DNA of 64,000 nucleotides from Staphylococcus durrellii (GCF_015594545.1 NZ_JADIIO010000001.1:372001-436000), one strand, 5' to 3'. Shown: positions 1 through 8,447, counted from the stretch's first letter. A program made the numbers and translations. The notes: a model not told the origin generated them from the sequence alone.

Positions 1-325
1 TGAAATCTAGTGTTACAAGTTGTTGAGTTGCTCTAAAAGCTAAACTCCCCGGTACCAGAGGAATAATTCCAGGTATCATAAAAATAACGACTGGCGATTT
101 TAATAAACGGCTTAATATTTGGCTAATTAAACCCAAAGTTAAACTCCCTATTAAACTCGTATAAATAGTATCCATTTGCATGGTTTCAATAAAAATAAAA
201 TGAACAATATATCCCAAAGCACCTGCTAAACCAGCAGGTATAAATAATTTTTTAGGTGCATCGTAAATAAATGCGAAAAAATATGAAGCGGTAAAACTAA
301 AGAAAAAAGAGAAAGCGAATGTCAT
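1..325 (-). CDS. Threonine/serine exporter, small membrane half (ThrE_2 type), partial
   Basis: This gene is cut by the left edge of the window. The start ATG is at 325 and a GGAGGTA ribosome binding site lies at 331-337, inside the end of the upstream gene. The 108 visible codons are almost entirely hydrophobic, with at least three membrane segments and a PGIIPLVPG motif near the cut. That motif is typical of the small half of split ThrE amino acid exporters (the DUF3815/ThrE_2 family). The larger half is immediately upstream at 338-1090. The two are translated as one unit and probably form one inner-membrane exporter. Family assignment comes from motif and neighbour; the substrate is inferred from the family. 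Confidence 0.8.
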   Translation of the reverse strand, partial: MTFAFSFFFSFTASYFFAFIYDAPKKLFIPAGLAGALGYIVHFIFIETMQMDTIYTSLIGSLTLGLISQILSRLLKSPVVIFMIPGIIPLVPGSLAFRATQQLVTLDF

Positions 326-337
326 TACGATACCTCC

Positions 338-1090
338 TTAATAAATTAAATAGGCGATAGCTATACCAGAGCCTATGGCAAAAGCTATTACGAGCGCTTC
401 TAGAAACTTAGCAGTAAACATTAACATGTGACGACTAAATAAATCTTGGATAGCAGTGGTAATGACAACACCGGGTACAATAGGCATGACTGAAGCAATG
501 ATTGAAGCTCCTAAGTTACCACTTACACCAAATAGTTTTGCCCCCAATATGACGATAGATCCTAAAATAAATGAGCCTATAAACTCTGGAATGAACATAG
601 TTAATGATTTACTTTGCATGTATTCAACGATAAAATAACCTATTGAACCTGCAAGAAAAGTAATTACTACATATTGCCAAGTACCATTTAATAAATACAA
701 AAAGCTTAATGAAATTAAACCAGCTACAATGACTTTTTTCCATAAAGCACTCCTATAAGAAGTATGATCAATGCGTTTAAGACTGTCATGTGCTTCTTCT
801 ATTGAAATGAGATTACTCGTTAAATTTCTAGATATTGTGTTAACTTGGAATATTTTCAATAAATTGGTTATATTTTTATCAATTCTAATAATACGGGTGT
901 CGTGATCGGGACTTAAGGAGAAATTAATAAATACATTAATCACATATCCTTGACTATCGTAATAACCCATACTTATTGCCATACGACGCATAGTATCTTC
1001 TACTCTAGAGACTTCAGCTCCGGAAGACAATAATATTTTACCTGCTAATAAAATAACAGTCATAGTAATTTTATCTCGTTCATTAACCAA
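338..1090 (-). CDS. Threonine/serine exporter, large half (ThrE N-terminal domain, DUF1212)
   Basis: A 250-residue protein. About 110 N-terminal residues are soluble and hold the ThrE signature region (GAEVSRVEDTMRRMA, residues 24-38). Roughly five membrane segments follow, with a VMPIVPGVV motif near residue 202 matching the PGIIPLVPG motif in its partner. Full-length ThrE carries both parts in one chain; here they are split into two adjacent genes, as is common in Firmicutes. The start is ATG at 1090 with a GGAGGTAG Shine-Dalgarno just upstream. The stop is 12 bases before the start of the partner at 325, so the two are co-translated. Threonine/serine export is known for the family but not shown for this protein. 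Confidence 0.85.
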   Translation of the reverse strand: MVNERDKITMTVILLAGKILLSSGAEVSRVEDTMRRMAISMGYYDSQGYVINVFINFSLSPDHDTRIIRIDKNITNLLKIFQVNTISRNLTSNLISIEEAHDSLKRIDHTSYRSALWKKVIVAGLISLSFLYLLNGTWQYVVITFLAGSIGYFIVEYMQSKSLTMFIPEFIGSFILGSIVILGAKLFGVSGNLGASIIASVMPIVPGVVITTAIQDLFSRHMLMFTAKFLEALVIAFAIGSGIAIAYLIY

Positions 1091-1242
1091 TAACTCTACC
1101 TCCGGTCATGTAAATTAAGTTTATTATCCCAATATCAAACTATAAATTCAAAAAATGTTAAAAGTACTAATATATGTAAGCCTTCGGGTTGTCTGACGTT
1201 AGAATGAAGGGTAGTCTAATTGGTGATAAACTACAAGACAAT

Positions 1243-1283
1243 AAAAGCACCTACATACAAATGAAGTGTTGTATGTAGGTGTA
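1243..1283 (-). terminator. Intrinsic terminator of the metY-like gene
   Basis: A perfect 13-bp inverted repeat (1248-1260 with 1269-1281, arm CACCTACATACAA) is followed on the minus strand by a short U-rich tract. It lies 35 bases past the stop of the minus-strand gene at 1316. Confidence 0.8.
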
Positions 1284-1315
1284 AATGTATCTTAATATAT
1301 TTCTCCATGTCCAAG

Positions 1316-2596
1316 TTAGACTTTAGTTAATGCCTGTTCTAAATCACTAATGATATCGTCAATGTTTTCGGTACCAATTGATAAACGGACAAGCTCTGGA
1401 AGTACTCCCGAAGCTTGGCGTTCTTCTTCGGATAATTGTAGGTGAGTCGTACTTGCTGGATGAATTACTAAAGATTTAGAGTCTCCTACATTGGCTAAAT
1501 GTGAAAATAGTTGCAAACCATCGACAAAGTTTGAAATTTCATTCACAGTGCCATCGATTCCAAACGTTAGTATTGCACCTTGACCATTAGGTAAGTAGTG
1601 TTGTGCTAATTCATTATATGGATTGTCTAGTAACCCAGGATAGTTTACCCATGTAACCTTTGGATGTTCGTTTAGATATTGAGCGACACGTAGAGCATTT
1701 TCAGAATGACGCTGCATACGCAAATGCAATGTTTCTAAGCCAATTAAAAATTCATGAACATTAAAAGGTGACACTGCAGAGCCAAGGTCACGTAGTAATT
1801 GCACGCGTGCTTTAGTAATGTATGCTGCTTTTCCGACATCATTGACGTATGAAATGCCATGATAACTTTCGTCGGGTTCAACTAGACCAGGATATTTACC
1901 ATTATCCCAATTGAAATTACCGCTATCTACGATGACACCACCAATAGAAGTACCGTGGCCACCAATAAATTTAGTGGCTGAATGTACGATGATATCGGCG
2001 CCAAATTCGAAAGGTCTTAATAAATAAGGTGTTGGGAAAGTATTATCAACAATTAATGGTAATTCATTATCATGTGCAATTTTAGCTACAGCCTCAATAT
2101 CTAAAATATCAATACGTGGATTACCTATAGTTTCGGCATATACTGCTTTTGTTTTATCATTGATTGCGCTTTTAAAGTTGTCAGGATTACTTGGGTCAAC
2201 GAAATGTACTTTGATTCCTAATTTTTTAAAGGTTACATTTAACAAATTATAAGTTCCACCGTATAAATTAGAAGATGCGACGATTTCATCTCCTGATTCC
2301 ACAATGTTTAATAGAGCTAAATGAATTGCAGCTTGACCAGATGATGTTGCAAGTGCGCCTACACCACCCTCTAATGCAGTAAGGCGTTCCTCTAATACAT
2401 TTTGAGTAGGATTCATGATGCGAGTATATATATTACCATCTTCTGCTAAAGAGAAAAGCGATTGTGCATGATGAGTGTCATCAAATGTGTAACTAGAAGT
2501 TTGATAAATTGGTACTGCACGTGATTTTGAAAAATCATCTACTTCTTGCCCAGCATGAATGGAAAGTGTATCTAAATGCCATTTATTCTTACTCAA
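1316..2596 (-). CDS. metY: O-acetylhomoserine sulfhydrylase / aminocarboxypropyltransferase (MetY type)
   Basis: A 426-residue PLP enzyme of the Cys/Met metabolism family. The expected schiff-base lysine is K209 in [13 protein letters not shown]. The [13 protein letters not shown] and GGTYNLL motifs are also typical. Its length (about 425-430) and the glycine-rich stretch after the lysine favour O-acetylhomoserine sulfhydrylase, which joins O-acetylhomoserine and sulfide to give homocysteine, over the shorter cystathionine enzymes. It is a cytosolic enzyme. The gene is monocistronic with its own terminator at 1248-1281. It is divergent from a second PLP enzyme of the same superfamily at 2832. 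An AAGGAGTG ribosome binding site precedes the ATG. A CodY-like box sits 24 bases upstream. O-acetylserine could be an alternative substrate. Confidence 0.88.
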   Translation of the reverse strand: MSKNKWHLDTLSIHAGQEVDDFSKSRAVPIYQTSSYTFDDTHHAQSLFSLAEDGNIYTRIMNPTQNVLEERLTALEGGVGALATSSGQAAIHLALLNIVESGDEIVASSNLYGGTYNLLNVTFKKLGIKVHFVDPSNPDNFKSAINDKTKAVYAETIGNPRIDILDIEAVAKIAHDNELPLIVDNTFPTPYLLRPFEFGADIIVHSATKFIGGHGTSIGGVIVDSGNFNWDNGKYPGLVEPDESYHGISYVNDVGKAAYITKARVQLLRDLGSAVSPFNVHEFLIGLETLHLRMQRHSENALRVAQYLNEHPKVTWVNYPGLLDNPYNELAQHYLPNGQGAILTFGIDGTVNEISNFVDGLQLFSHLANVGDSKSLVIHPASTTHLQLSEEERQASGVLPELVRLSIGTENIDDIISDLEQALTKV

Positions 2597-2619
2597 TACA
2601 AAGCACTCCTTTTATTAAG

Positions 2620-2634
2620 AATATTCTGATAATT
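2620..2634. promoter_or_regulatory. CodY-like operator upstream of metY
   Basis: AATATTCTGATAATT matches 13 of 15 positions of the CodY consensus AATTTTCWGAAAATT. It lies 24 bases upstream of the metY-type start codon, where a bound repressor would block the promoter or early elongation. CodY control of sulfur amino acid genes is established in staphylococci; binding here is inferred. Confidence 0.5.
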
Positions 2635-2706
2635 ACAACTATACTATGTGACATTAAAGAAATCAATATATCCTATTAAAGAGATAAGGATTAGTAGTTT
2701 GATTGT

Positions 2707-2736
2707 TTGCTATTATTTGCAAGCTTATTGTATAAT
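2707..2736 (+). promoter_or_regulatory. Candidate sigma-A promoter for the cystathionine enzyme gene
   Basis: TTGCTA (-35, 2707-2712), an 18-base spacer and a perfect TATAAT (-10, 2731-2736). It would give a leader of about 90 bases before the ATG at 2832. I saw no riboswitch or T-box structure in that leader. Confidence 0.45.
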
Positions 2737-2831
2737 ACTTATCGATTAAATAGGAATTAATTTATATTTTTAAGTTTTGTACTTAGCAATAGAAATAGAA
2801 AGTTCAAACAGAGAGTTAAAGGAGAATTATA

Positions 2832-3977
2832 ATGAATAAAAAAACTCAATTAATACATGGTGGACACACTACAGATGAATACACTGGAGCCGTGACGACA
2901 CCAATTTATCAAACAAGTACTTATATGCAAGACGGCATTGGTGATTTAAGACAAGGTTATGAATATTCACGTTCAGCTAATCCAACGCGTTCTTCATTAG
3001 AAAGTGTTATTGCAGAATTAGAACAAGGTAACTATGGCTTTGCTTTTGGTTCTGGTATGGCTGCAATTACAGCGGTCATTATGTTATTAGATGAAGGCGA
3101 TCATTTATTAATTAACTCTGATGTTTATGGTGGTACTTATCGTGCCTTAACGAAAGTATTTACGCGCTATGGTATTAAAGTTGATTTTATAGATACGACA
3201 CATGCCGATCAAATCGAACAACACATTACACCACAAACTAAAATGCTTTATATTGAAACACCTTCAAATCCATTATTGCGTGTTACAGATATAAAAGCAG
3301 CTGTAGATATTGCCAACAGAAATGATTTAATTTCTGTAGTGGATAATACGTTTATGACACCTTATTTCCAAAATCCTTTAGCGATTGGTGTAGATATCGT
3401 GTTACATTCTGCTACGAAATATATTGGTGGTCATAGTGATGTTGTAGCAGGATTAGTTGCGACAAAACGTGATGATTTAGCTGAACGTATCGGCTTTATT
3501 CAAAATTCAACTGGTGGCGTATTAGGGCCTCAAGATAGCTATTTATTAATTAGAGGCATTAAAACATTAGGCTTAAGAATGGATCAAATTCAACGCAATA
3601 CGTTAGCTATTATTGAAATGCTACAAAATCACGTTGCCGTAAATAATGTATTCCATCCTAGTATTAAAAGTCATTTAAACCATGATATTCATGAAAACCA
3701 AACTTCTGGTCATACTGGGGTTGTCGCGTTTGAGGTTGCAGATATTGAAAAAGCTAAAGAGGTCATCAAACAGTCACAATACTTTACTTTAGCTGAAAGT
3801 TTAGGTGCTGTTGAAAGTTTAATTTCAGTACCAGCACTTATGACGCATGCTTCAATTCCAAAAGATGTCCGTGAAAAAGAAGGTATTGCAGATGGCTTAA
3901 TTCGTCTGTCTGTTGGTATTGAGGACACAGAAGATTTAGTACAAGACTTACAACAAGCATTAGATGTAGTTAAATAA
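2832..3977 (+). CDS. Cystathionine gamma-synthase / gamma-lyase family enzyme
   Basis: A 381-residue PLP enzyme with the family layout: YEYSRSANPTR (residues 43-53), GSGMAAI (74-80), DVYGGTYR (97-104), VVDNTF (169-174) and the PLP lysine K196 in HSATKYIGGH. It is 45 residues shorter than the divergent neighbour and lacks its insertions, matching cystathionine gamma-synthase (MetB/MetI) or gamma-lyase (MccB). These cannot be separated reliably from motifs. There is no adjacent cysM/mccA, which often marks MccB, so the reaction stays open: cystathionine formation from acylhomoserine and cysteine, or cystathionine cleavage and homocysteine desulfhydration. A good ribosome binding site (AAAGGAG) precedes ATG. 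A strong terminator follows. Confidence 0.85.
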   Translation: MNKKTQLIHGGHTTDEYTGAVTTPIYQTSTYMQDGIGDLRQGYEYSRSANPTRSSLESVIAELEQGNYGFAFGSGMAAITAVIMLLDEGDHLLINSDVYGGTYRALTKVFTRYGIKVDFIDTTHADQIEQHITPQTKMLYIETPSNPLLRVTDIKAAVDIANRNDLISVVDNTFMTPYFQNPLAIGVDIVLHSATKYIGGHSDVVAGLVATKRDDLAERIGFIQNSTGGVLGPQDSYLLIRGIKTLGLRMDQIQRNTLAIIEMLQNHVAVNNVFHPSIKSHLNHDIHENQTSGHTGVVAFEVADIEKAKEVIKQSQYFTLAESLGAVESLISVPALMTHASIPKDVREKEGIADGLIRLSVGIEDTEDLVQDLQQALDVVK

Positions 3978-3994
3978 TTTAATATGTGTTTAAT

Positions 3995-4033
3995 AGCGAT
4001 ACTGAAACTCTAAGTTTTAGTATCGCTTTTTTT
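3995..4033 (+). terminator. Intrinsic terminator
   Basis: A 14-bp stem with one G-U pair (3995-4008 with 4014-4027, arm AGCGATACTGAAAC) is followed by a run of eight or more T. It ends the transcript of the cystathionine enzyme and sits just upstream of the next promoter. Confidence 0.85.
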
Positions 4034-4036
4034 GTA

Positions 4037-4064
4037 TTGACAACGTACTAAAAAAGAGTAATAT
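4037..4064 (+). promoter_or_regulatory. Promoter of the TetR-controlled ABC efflux operon
   Basis: A perfect TTGACA (4037-4042), a 16-base spacer and TAATAT (4059-4064). The predicted transcription start, about 4070-4072, falls at the edge of the palindrome at 4068-4095. Confidence 0.65.
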
Positions 4065-4067
4065 GTA

Positions 4068-4095
4068 AATAAAGTGAGTGGTCACTCATTTTATT
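4068..4095. promoter_or_regulatory. TetR-family operator palindrome
   Basis: A 28-bp imperfect palindrome centred on 4081/4082. The perfect core is TGAGTG-GT-CACTCA (4075-4088), extended by AATAAA/TTTATT arms. The site overlaps the transcription start and lies just downstream of the -10, so an occupied site would block initiation. The obvious binder is the TetR-family protein that ends this operon (5962-6618), giving autoregulation of efflux. The pairing is inferred from position. Confidence 0.65.
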
Positions 4096-4115
4096 GGCGT
4101 GAGGAGGAATACTTT

Positions 4116-4820
4116 ATGATAGAGGTAAAAAATGTAAGTAAATCCTTTGGTAAACAACAAGTGTTGGATGATATATCGATATCATTTAATGCTGGTGAAG
4201 TTGTGGGACTAATTGGTCCTTCAGGTACTGGAAAGACGACGTTAATACAGTGCATTTTAGGCATGGAGAAAACTGATGGTGGGCAAGTCACTATTCAAGA
4301 ACATTCAATGCCGAATAGAAAGATATTATCAAATATTGGTTATATGGCTCAAAATGATGCTTTATATAATGATTTAACTGGACGTGAAAATTTAACGTTT
4401 TTCGCAAGAATTTATATACGTGACAAAGAAGATATTAAAAAACGTGTGAACATATGTAGTTCAATGGTTCAGTTAGACAATGATTTGGATAAAAAAGTCG
4501 AAATGTATTCTGGTGGAATGAAACGTCGGTTATCTTTAGCGATTAGCTTTTTGCAAAATCCTAGTATCCTTATTTTAGACGAACCTACAGTCGGCATTGA
4601 TCCTAAATTGCGTCAGGCGATTTGGAAGGATTTAGCTAAAGCAAAGGCAGAGGATAAATGCATTATAGTGACAACGCATGTATTAGACGAAGCTACACGC
4701 TGTGACAAGCTCGTATTAATGAACCAAGGAAAAATATTGGCAACGGGTACACCTGATGAAGTGAAAAAACAATATCATACAGATACGATTGAAGGCGTAT
4801 TTCTGAATATGGAGGGATAA
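4116..4820 (+). CDS. ABC transporter ATP-binding protein (ABC-2 type exporter)
   Basis: A 234-residue nucleotide-binding subunit. It shows Walker A GPSGTGKTT, the ABC signature YSGGMKRRL, Walker B LILDEPTVGID and the switch histidine in TTH. ATG at 4116 is chosen because GAGGAGG lies at 4101-4107 and the protein then begins MIEVKNVSKSFG, as the family does. Longer starts would run into the operator palindrome. It is the first gene of a three-gene operon with an ABC-2 permease one base downstream and a TetR regulator. The layout fits a substrate-inducible drug or lipid exporter; the substrate is unknown. Confidence 0.9.
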   Translation: MIEVKNVSKSFGKQQVLDDISISFNAGEVVGLIGPSGTGKTTLIQCILGMEKTDGGQVTIQEHSMPNRKILSNIGYMAQNDALYNDLTGRENLTFFARIYIRDKEDIKKRVNICSSMVQLDNDLDKKVEMYSGGMKRRLSLAISFLQNPSILILDEPTVGIDPKLRQAIWKDLAKAKAEDKCIIVTTHVLDEATRCDKLVLMNQGKILATGTPDEVKKQYHTDTIEGVFLNMEG

Positions 4821-4821
4821 T

Positions 4822-5952
4822 ATGAATTCGTTGCACATAGCGGGACGTATTTTCAAACAGACGATTCGAGATGTAAGAACGTTGGCACTCTTACTTATTG
4901 CACCTATATTAATATTGTCGCTACTATATTATATTTTCACAGTTGCTGATAATACTAATGGTGTCAAGGTTGGCGTTTCTAACGTACCGGATTCATTAAT
5001 TACTGAATTGCATGATAAAGATATTCATGTTGAACATTATTATAATAACAATGATATAGCTAATAAAATTAAAAACGACAAATTAACAGGATTTTTGCAC
5101 AGTGATGGTCAAAAAGTATCAGTGACTTATGCTAACGATAATCCTACACAAGCAGGAGAACTAACAGGTGCAAATCAAAAATGGTTAATGAGTCATAACA
5201 TGAATGCCATGAAAGATAATACTAATAAATTGCATCAAGCGTTAACTAAAATACAACAAAAAATGCCCGGGGATGGGGGAGACACGCCTCATCAAGATAT
5301 GGCTAAACCATATAAACTAACAACGCACTATTTATATGGTTCATCAGATTCTACGTATTTTGATATGATAAATCCTATTTTAATTGGATTTTTTGTCTTT
5401 TTCTTTACGTTTTTAATTTCTGGCATTGGCTTATTAAAAGAGCGTACTTCTGGCACATTAGAACGTTTACTTGCCTCTCCAATAAAAAGAAGTGAAATTA
5501 TTTTTGGTTACGTATTCGGTTATGGTAGTTTTAGCGTTATCCAAACTATCGTCGTTGTGTTGTATGCTATTTATATTTTGCACATCAATTTAGTAGGGTC
5601 TATAGGTTTTGTTTTATTAACAACAATTCTAACGGCATTAGTAGCCGTAACATTCGGCATATTATTATCCACTTTTGCTTCATCAGAATTCCAGATGATT
5701 CAATTTATCCCATTAGTTATTGTGCCACAAGTGTTATTTGCAGGTATTATCCCAATTGAATCTATGAATAAAGGATTACAATACTTTGCGCATATCATGC
5801 CATTGTTTTACACGGGACAAACAATGCAAAATATTATGATTAAAGGTTATAGTTTTAATGATATTTACATTTATTTAATAGTGTTAGCAGCCTTTTTTAT
5901 CTTGCTACTTATTCTAAATATCATAGGTATGAAAAGATACAGAAAAGTATAG
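4822..5952 (+). CDS. ABC-2 type permease
   Basis: A 376-residue membrane protein of the ABC-2 family. It has one N-terminal membrane segment (about residues 20-40), then a roughly 140-residue extracytoplasmic domain. Five more hydrophobic segments lie between residues 185 and 372. The region KERTSGTLERLLASPIKRSEI (about 207-227) is the usual cytoplasmic signature of this family. It starts one base after the ATPase stop, with GGAGGGA overlapping the end of that gene, so the two are translationally linked. The long outer domain is typical of drug and lipid exporters such as YhgE- or LinR-type permeases. Substrate not determined. Confidence 0.88.
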   Translation: MNSLHIAGRIFKQTIRDVRTLALLLIAPILILSLLYYIFTVADNTNGVKVGVSNVPDSLITELHDKDIHVEHYYNNNDIANKIKNDKLTGFLHSDGQKVSVTYANDNPTQAGELTGANQKWLMSHNMNAMKDNTNKLHQALTKIQQKMPGDGGDTPHQDMAKPYKLTTHYLYGSSDSTYFDMINPILIGFFVFFFTFLISGIGLLKERTSGTLERLLASPIKRSEIIFGYVFGYGSFSVIQTIVVVLYAIYILHINLVGSIGFVLLTTILTALVAVTFGILLSTFASSEFQMIQFIPLVIVPQVLFAGIIPIESMNKGLQYFAHIMPLFYTGQTMQNIMIKGYSFNDIYIYLIVLAAFFILLLILNIIGMKRYRKV

Positions 5953-5961
5953 GAGGATAAT

Positions 5962-6618
5962 ATGAATCAAGATATAAAATCTTTAGTTGAGAGTATAGTC
6001 CCTCAGCTTGAATATTTAAGTGATAAACAAAGGCGAGTCATTGAGAGTGCCATTACGTTATTCAGCGAGCAAGGCTTTGATAAGACGAGTACAAAGCAAA
6101 TTGCGCAGCGTGCAAATGTCGCTGAAGGAACAGTATTTAAGCAGTTTAAAAGTAAAAAAATGTTATTATATGCAGGATTAGTTCCAATTTTAAGAGATCA
6201 TATCGCACCGGTGGCAGTAAAACAATTTACAGACGAATTAAACGAAACAACTAATTTTGATGAGTTTATAAAGTTATTTGTAGACAATAGGTCTCAATTT
6301 ATTTATGACAATAGACGTATTCTTAAAGTTGTCTTTAATGAAGCTATTACTAACGAAGATTTCCAAAAAATATTAGTTAATATTTTTACTCATAAGTTAA
6401 CTAGTAATTTAAAAAGTAAAATTGAATGGTTTATCACCAATGGTAAAATGCGCGACGTTAAACCTGAATTTTTTATGCGTACCGTCATCGCACAGATTAT
6501 TAATTTAAACATTCCTGTCATAGTAAATCACGACTATACTAAAAGTGAACATTTTGAACAGTTTGCGGTATTTGTGAAAGATGGTTTGTATAGAACTTTC
6601 AAAAGTGACGAAGCGTAA
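5962..6618 (+). CDS. TetR/AcrR-family transcriptional regulator
   Basis: A 218-residue protein. The N-terminal helix-turn-helix spans about residues 24-70 and ends in the family pattern VAEGTVFKQFKSKKMLL. The C-terminal part is a helical ligand-binding domain with no recognisable substrate signature. An AGGAGG site precedes ATG nine bases after the permease stop, so it is the third gene of the efflux operon. The palindrome at 4068-4095 is its probable operator. Ligand-driven release would induce the pump, and placing the regulator in its own operon makes control autoregulatory. A terminator follows at 6634-6680. Confidence 0.88.
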   Translation: MNQDIKSLVESIVPQLEYLSDKQRRVIESAITLFSEQGFDKTSTKQIAQRANVAEGTVFKQFKSKKMLLYAGLVPILRDHIAPVAVKQFTDELNETTNFDEFIKLFVDNRSQFIYDNRRILKVVFNEAITNEDFQKILVNIFTHKLTSNLKSKIEWFITNGKMRDVKPEFFMRTVIAQIINLNIPVIVNHDYTKSEHFEQFAVFVKDGLYRTFKSDEA

Positions 6619-6633
6619 AAAATAAAAAACTAA

Positions 6634-6680
6634 CGTAAAGAGACTGAGAAACCTAAGCGATTTCCCAGCCTCTTTATACG
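6634..6680. terminator. Bidirectional terminator between convergent genes
   Basis: A hairpin of AAGAG-ACTGAGAAA against TTTCCCAG-CCTCTTT with flanking A/T tracts. It lies between the end of the TetR operon and the end of the minus-strand thioesterase gene. Confidence 0.7.
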
Positions 6681-6709
6681 TTTGAAGTACCTATATACTA
6701 GTCATCAGC

Positions 6710-7174
6710 TTACTTTTTGGGGATGCCAATGACATGACCGACTTGTTTAGGTACTTCAAATTGCGGTTGTTGTGTGTAATAGTCAGCGATAGTTTGATAA
6801 ATTTTATCCGGGAACGGTGCACTCTTACGTGTCTCATTACTTACACTAATCATCATTACTTCATAGGTAGCAACTTTTTCTCCCTGTGCATTAGACATTA
6901 CTAGAATAAGATGCGTACGTTTGGCATCATAATCATAAATATAAGGTCTTACAGTAAAGGAATCACCTAAACGTAATTCTTTTAAAAAAGAAATGTGTGA
7001 TTCTAAACTAAAAATGGTTACTGGCAAATCTTCACGTTCAAATTCATAACCTACAGATTTGAAGAAATAGACCACGCAATCACTAAATAACGAATAATAT
7101 TTAGCATCATGCATGTGGTCATTATGATCTATCCAAGATGTTTCGACTGTAAAGTTATACTCAAATGTTGTCAT
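6710..7174 (-). CDS. Acyl-CoA thioesterase-like protein (hotdog fold, 4HBT)
   Basis: A 154-residue single-domain hotdog protein. The start is set at 7174 (MTTFEYNF) because a TTGGAGGAC site precedes it; an upstream start would add eight residues without a better site. The active-site region reads SWIDHNDHMHDAKYYSLF, close to the WxDxNxHMxxxxYxxxF pattern of YbgC/FcbC-like and betainyl-CoA thioesterases. The acidic residue of that pattern is present. It hydrolyses an acyl-CoA, but which one is not clear. Betainyl-CoA is a possibility from motif shape only, since no carnitine genes flank it. The gene stands alone. Confidence 0.75.
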   Translation of the reverse strand: MTTFEYNFTVETSWIDHNDHMHDAKYYSLFSDCVVYFFKSVGYEFEREDLPVTIFSLESHISFLKELRLGDSFTVRPYIYDYDAKRTHLILVMSNAQGEKVATYEVMMISVSNETRKSAPFPDKIYQTIADYYTQQPQFEVPKQVGHVIGIPKK

Positions 7175-7285
7175 TAGAAGTCCTCCAATTAATTTCACTC
7201 TTACAATTTCCTCAATGATATTAGTTTATACCAAATTATTAGATTGTGTATAGAATAATCGCTCAAAATGCTTAATTTTATTAAA

Positions 7286-7334
7286 ATTGAGAACCAAATT
7301 GCACTTTGAATCTCAATAATCTTTAAAATATAAT
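7286..7334 (+). promoter_or_regulatory. Promoter with overlapping inverted repeat, siderophore lipoprotein gene
   Basis: TTGAAT (7306-7311), a 17-base spacer and a perfect TATAAT (7329-7334). An inverted repeat with 13-base arms (7286-7298 and 7305-7317, outer arms ATTGAGA/TCTCAAT) covers the -35. It may be an iron-responsive operator, but it does not match the 19-bp Fur box well. The leader would be about 95 bases. Confidence 0.45.
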
Positions 7335-7435
7335 TTTAACCTTTCTATTAAATAGATATAGAGATAAAATATAAATAGTTTGGAAAACGTAAATATATAA
7401 GAAATAAATTATTAATATAAAAAGGAGTACATAAA

Positions 7436-8344
7436 ATGAAGAAAATAATTATTACATTAATTGCAATGTTACTTGTGTTGACGGCTTGTAGTAATGGTTC
7501 TAGTAATAAAAACGATAAAGAAGCAACAAAGAATTATAAACAAGATTCAGGGAAAAATATTAAAGTTCCCAAGAAACCTAAACGTATCGTTGTTCTAGGC
7601 GCTACCTATGCCGGAGGATTAAAACAATTAGACGCTAATGTCGTTGGTGTAGCTAAAATCGTCAATGACAGCAAGGTATTAAAAGATAAATTTAAAGATG
7701 TGAAAAAAGTAGATCCAGAAAACGTTGAGAGTGTAGCGAAATTAAAACCAGATTTAATCATAGATTATAATACTGATAAAAACCTTAAAAAGTTTCAAAA
7801 AGTCGCTCCTACTGTAGCATTTAATTATCAAAAACATGACTATAAGCAACAACATATTGAATTAGGTAAGCTTGTAGGTAAAGAAGATAAAGCGAAACAA
7901 TGGGTTAAAGACTGGGATAAAAAGACAAAAAATGATGGTAAAGAAATTAAAAAAGCCATCGGTGCTGACACATCAGTATCAATTATTAAAGATTTCGATA
8001 AAAAATTGTATGTACTAGGTAAAACTTATGGACATGGTAGTGAAGTGCTTTACGATTCATTTGGTCTAAAGATGCCAGCTAATGTAGCTAAAGCAACTAA
8101 GAAAAATGATCTTGCTGAAATTTCGGAAGAAGATATTCCGAAAATGACAGGTGATTACGTAATTACACCAGTAGCTAAGGGTGCTAAATTATCATTCGGC
8201 GATAAAGACGTATGGAAAAATAGTAAAGCAGTAACGCAACATCATGATATCAAAGTTGACGAAGGGATTTATTGGTTAAATGATCCTTATTCATTAGACT
8301 ACGAACGTAAAGATTTAAAATCTAAATTGTTAAAACAACAATAA
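7436..8344 (+). CDS. fhuD2: Siderophore-binding lipoprotein, FhuD2-like
   Basis: A 302-residue ABC substrate-binding lipoprotein. The signal peptide ends in a lipobox, LTAC, with the lipidated cysteine at C18. The rest closely resembles staphylococcal FhuD2, the hydroxamate siderophore receptor that delivers ligand to FhuBG: PKRIVVLGATYAGGLKQL, the VAKLKPDLII region, KKLYVLGKTYGHGSEVLY, and YWLNDPYSLDYERKDL near the C-terminus. From memory of FhuD2, the tryptophan and arginine of its NWGRG ligand loop are replaced here by tyrosine and histidine (TYGHG), so specificity may differ. No permease or ATPase is adjacent, as expected since FhuD2 is normally an orphan using FhuCBG. Its own promoter and terminator flank it. 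Confidence 0.85.
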   Translation: MKKIIITLIAMLLVLTACSNGSSNKNDKEATKNYKQDSGKNIKVPKKPKRIVVLGATYAGGLKQLDANVVGVAKIVNDSKVLKDKFKDVKKVDPENVESVAKLKPDLIIDYNTDKNLKKFQKVAPTVAFNYQKHDYKQQHIELGKLVGKEDKAKQWVKDWDKKTKNDGKEIKKAIGADTSVSIIKDFDKKLYVLGKTYGHGSEVLYDSFGLKMPANVAKATKKNDLAEISEEDIPKMTGDYVITPVAKGAKLSFGDKDVWKNSKAVTQHHDIKVDEGIYWLNDPYSLDYERKDLKSKLLKQQ

Positions 8345-8359
8345 TAAATGTTATTTATG

Positions 8360-8398
8360 ACTCCCACGATAGATAAATGTATCGTAGGAGTTATTATA
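8360..8398 (+). terminator. Intrinsic terminator
   Basis: A 12-bp stem with one G-U pair (8360-8371 with 8380-8391, arm ACTCCCACGATA) and a T-rich tail. It ends the FhuD2-like transcript. Confidence 0.75.
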
Positions 8399-8436
8399 TT
8401 TCAATAAACGTATAAAAGTGTATTCGTCACAGTATC

Positions 8437-8447
8437 TTGAACTTCAA
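8437..8447. promoter_or_regulatory. Possible MarR-type operator
   Basis: A perfect short palindrome, TTGAACTTCAA, lies 75 bases upstream of the MarR gene. It resembles the TTGAA-type half-sites many MarR proteins bind. Short palindromes occur by chance in AT-rich DNA, so this is weak. Confidence 0.3.

Noticed and set aside
2597..2831. A SAM riboswitch or T-box ahead of the methionine-pathway genes
   Set aside because: The divergent region is only 235 bases. I found no T-box sequence, no specifier structure and no leader terminator hairpin.
7286..7317. A classical Fur box upstream of the siderophore lipoprotein
   Set aside because: The inverted repeat has the wrong spacing and poor agreement with the 19-bp Fur consensus. 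It is reported only as a possible operator.
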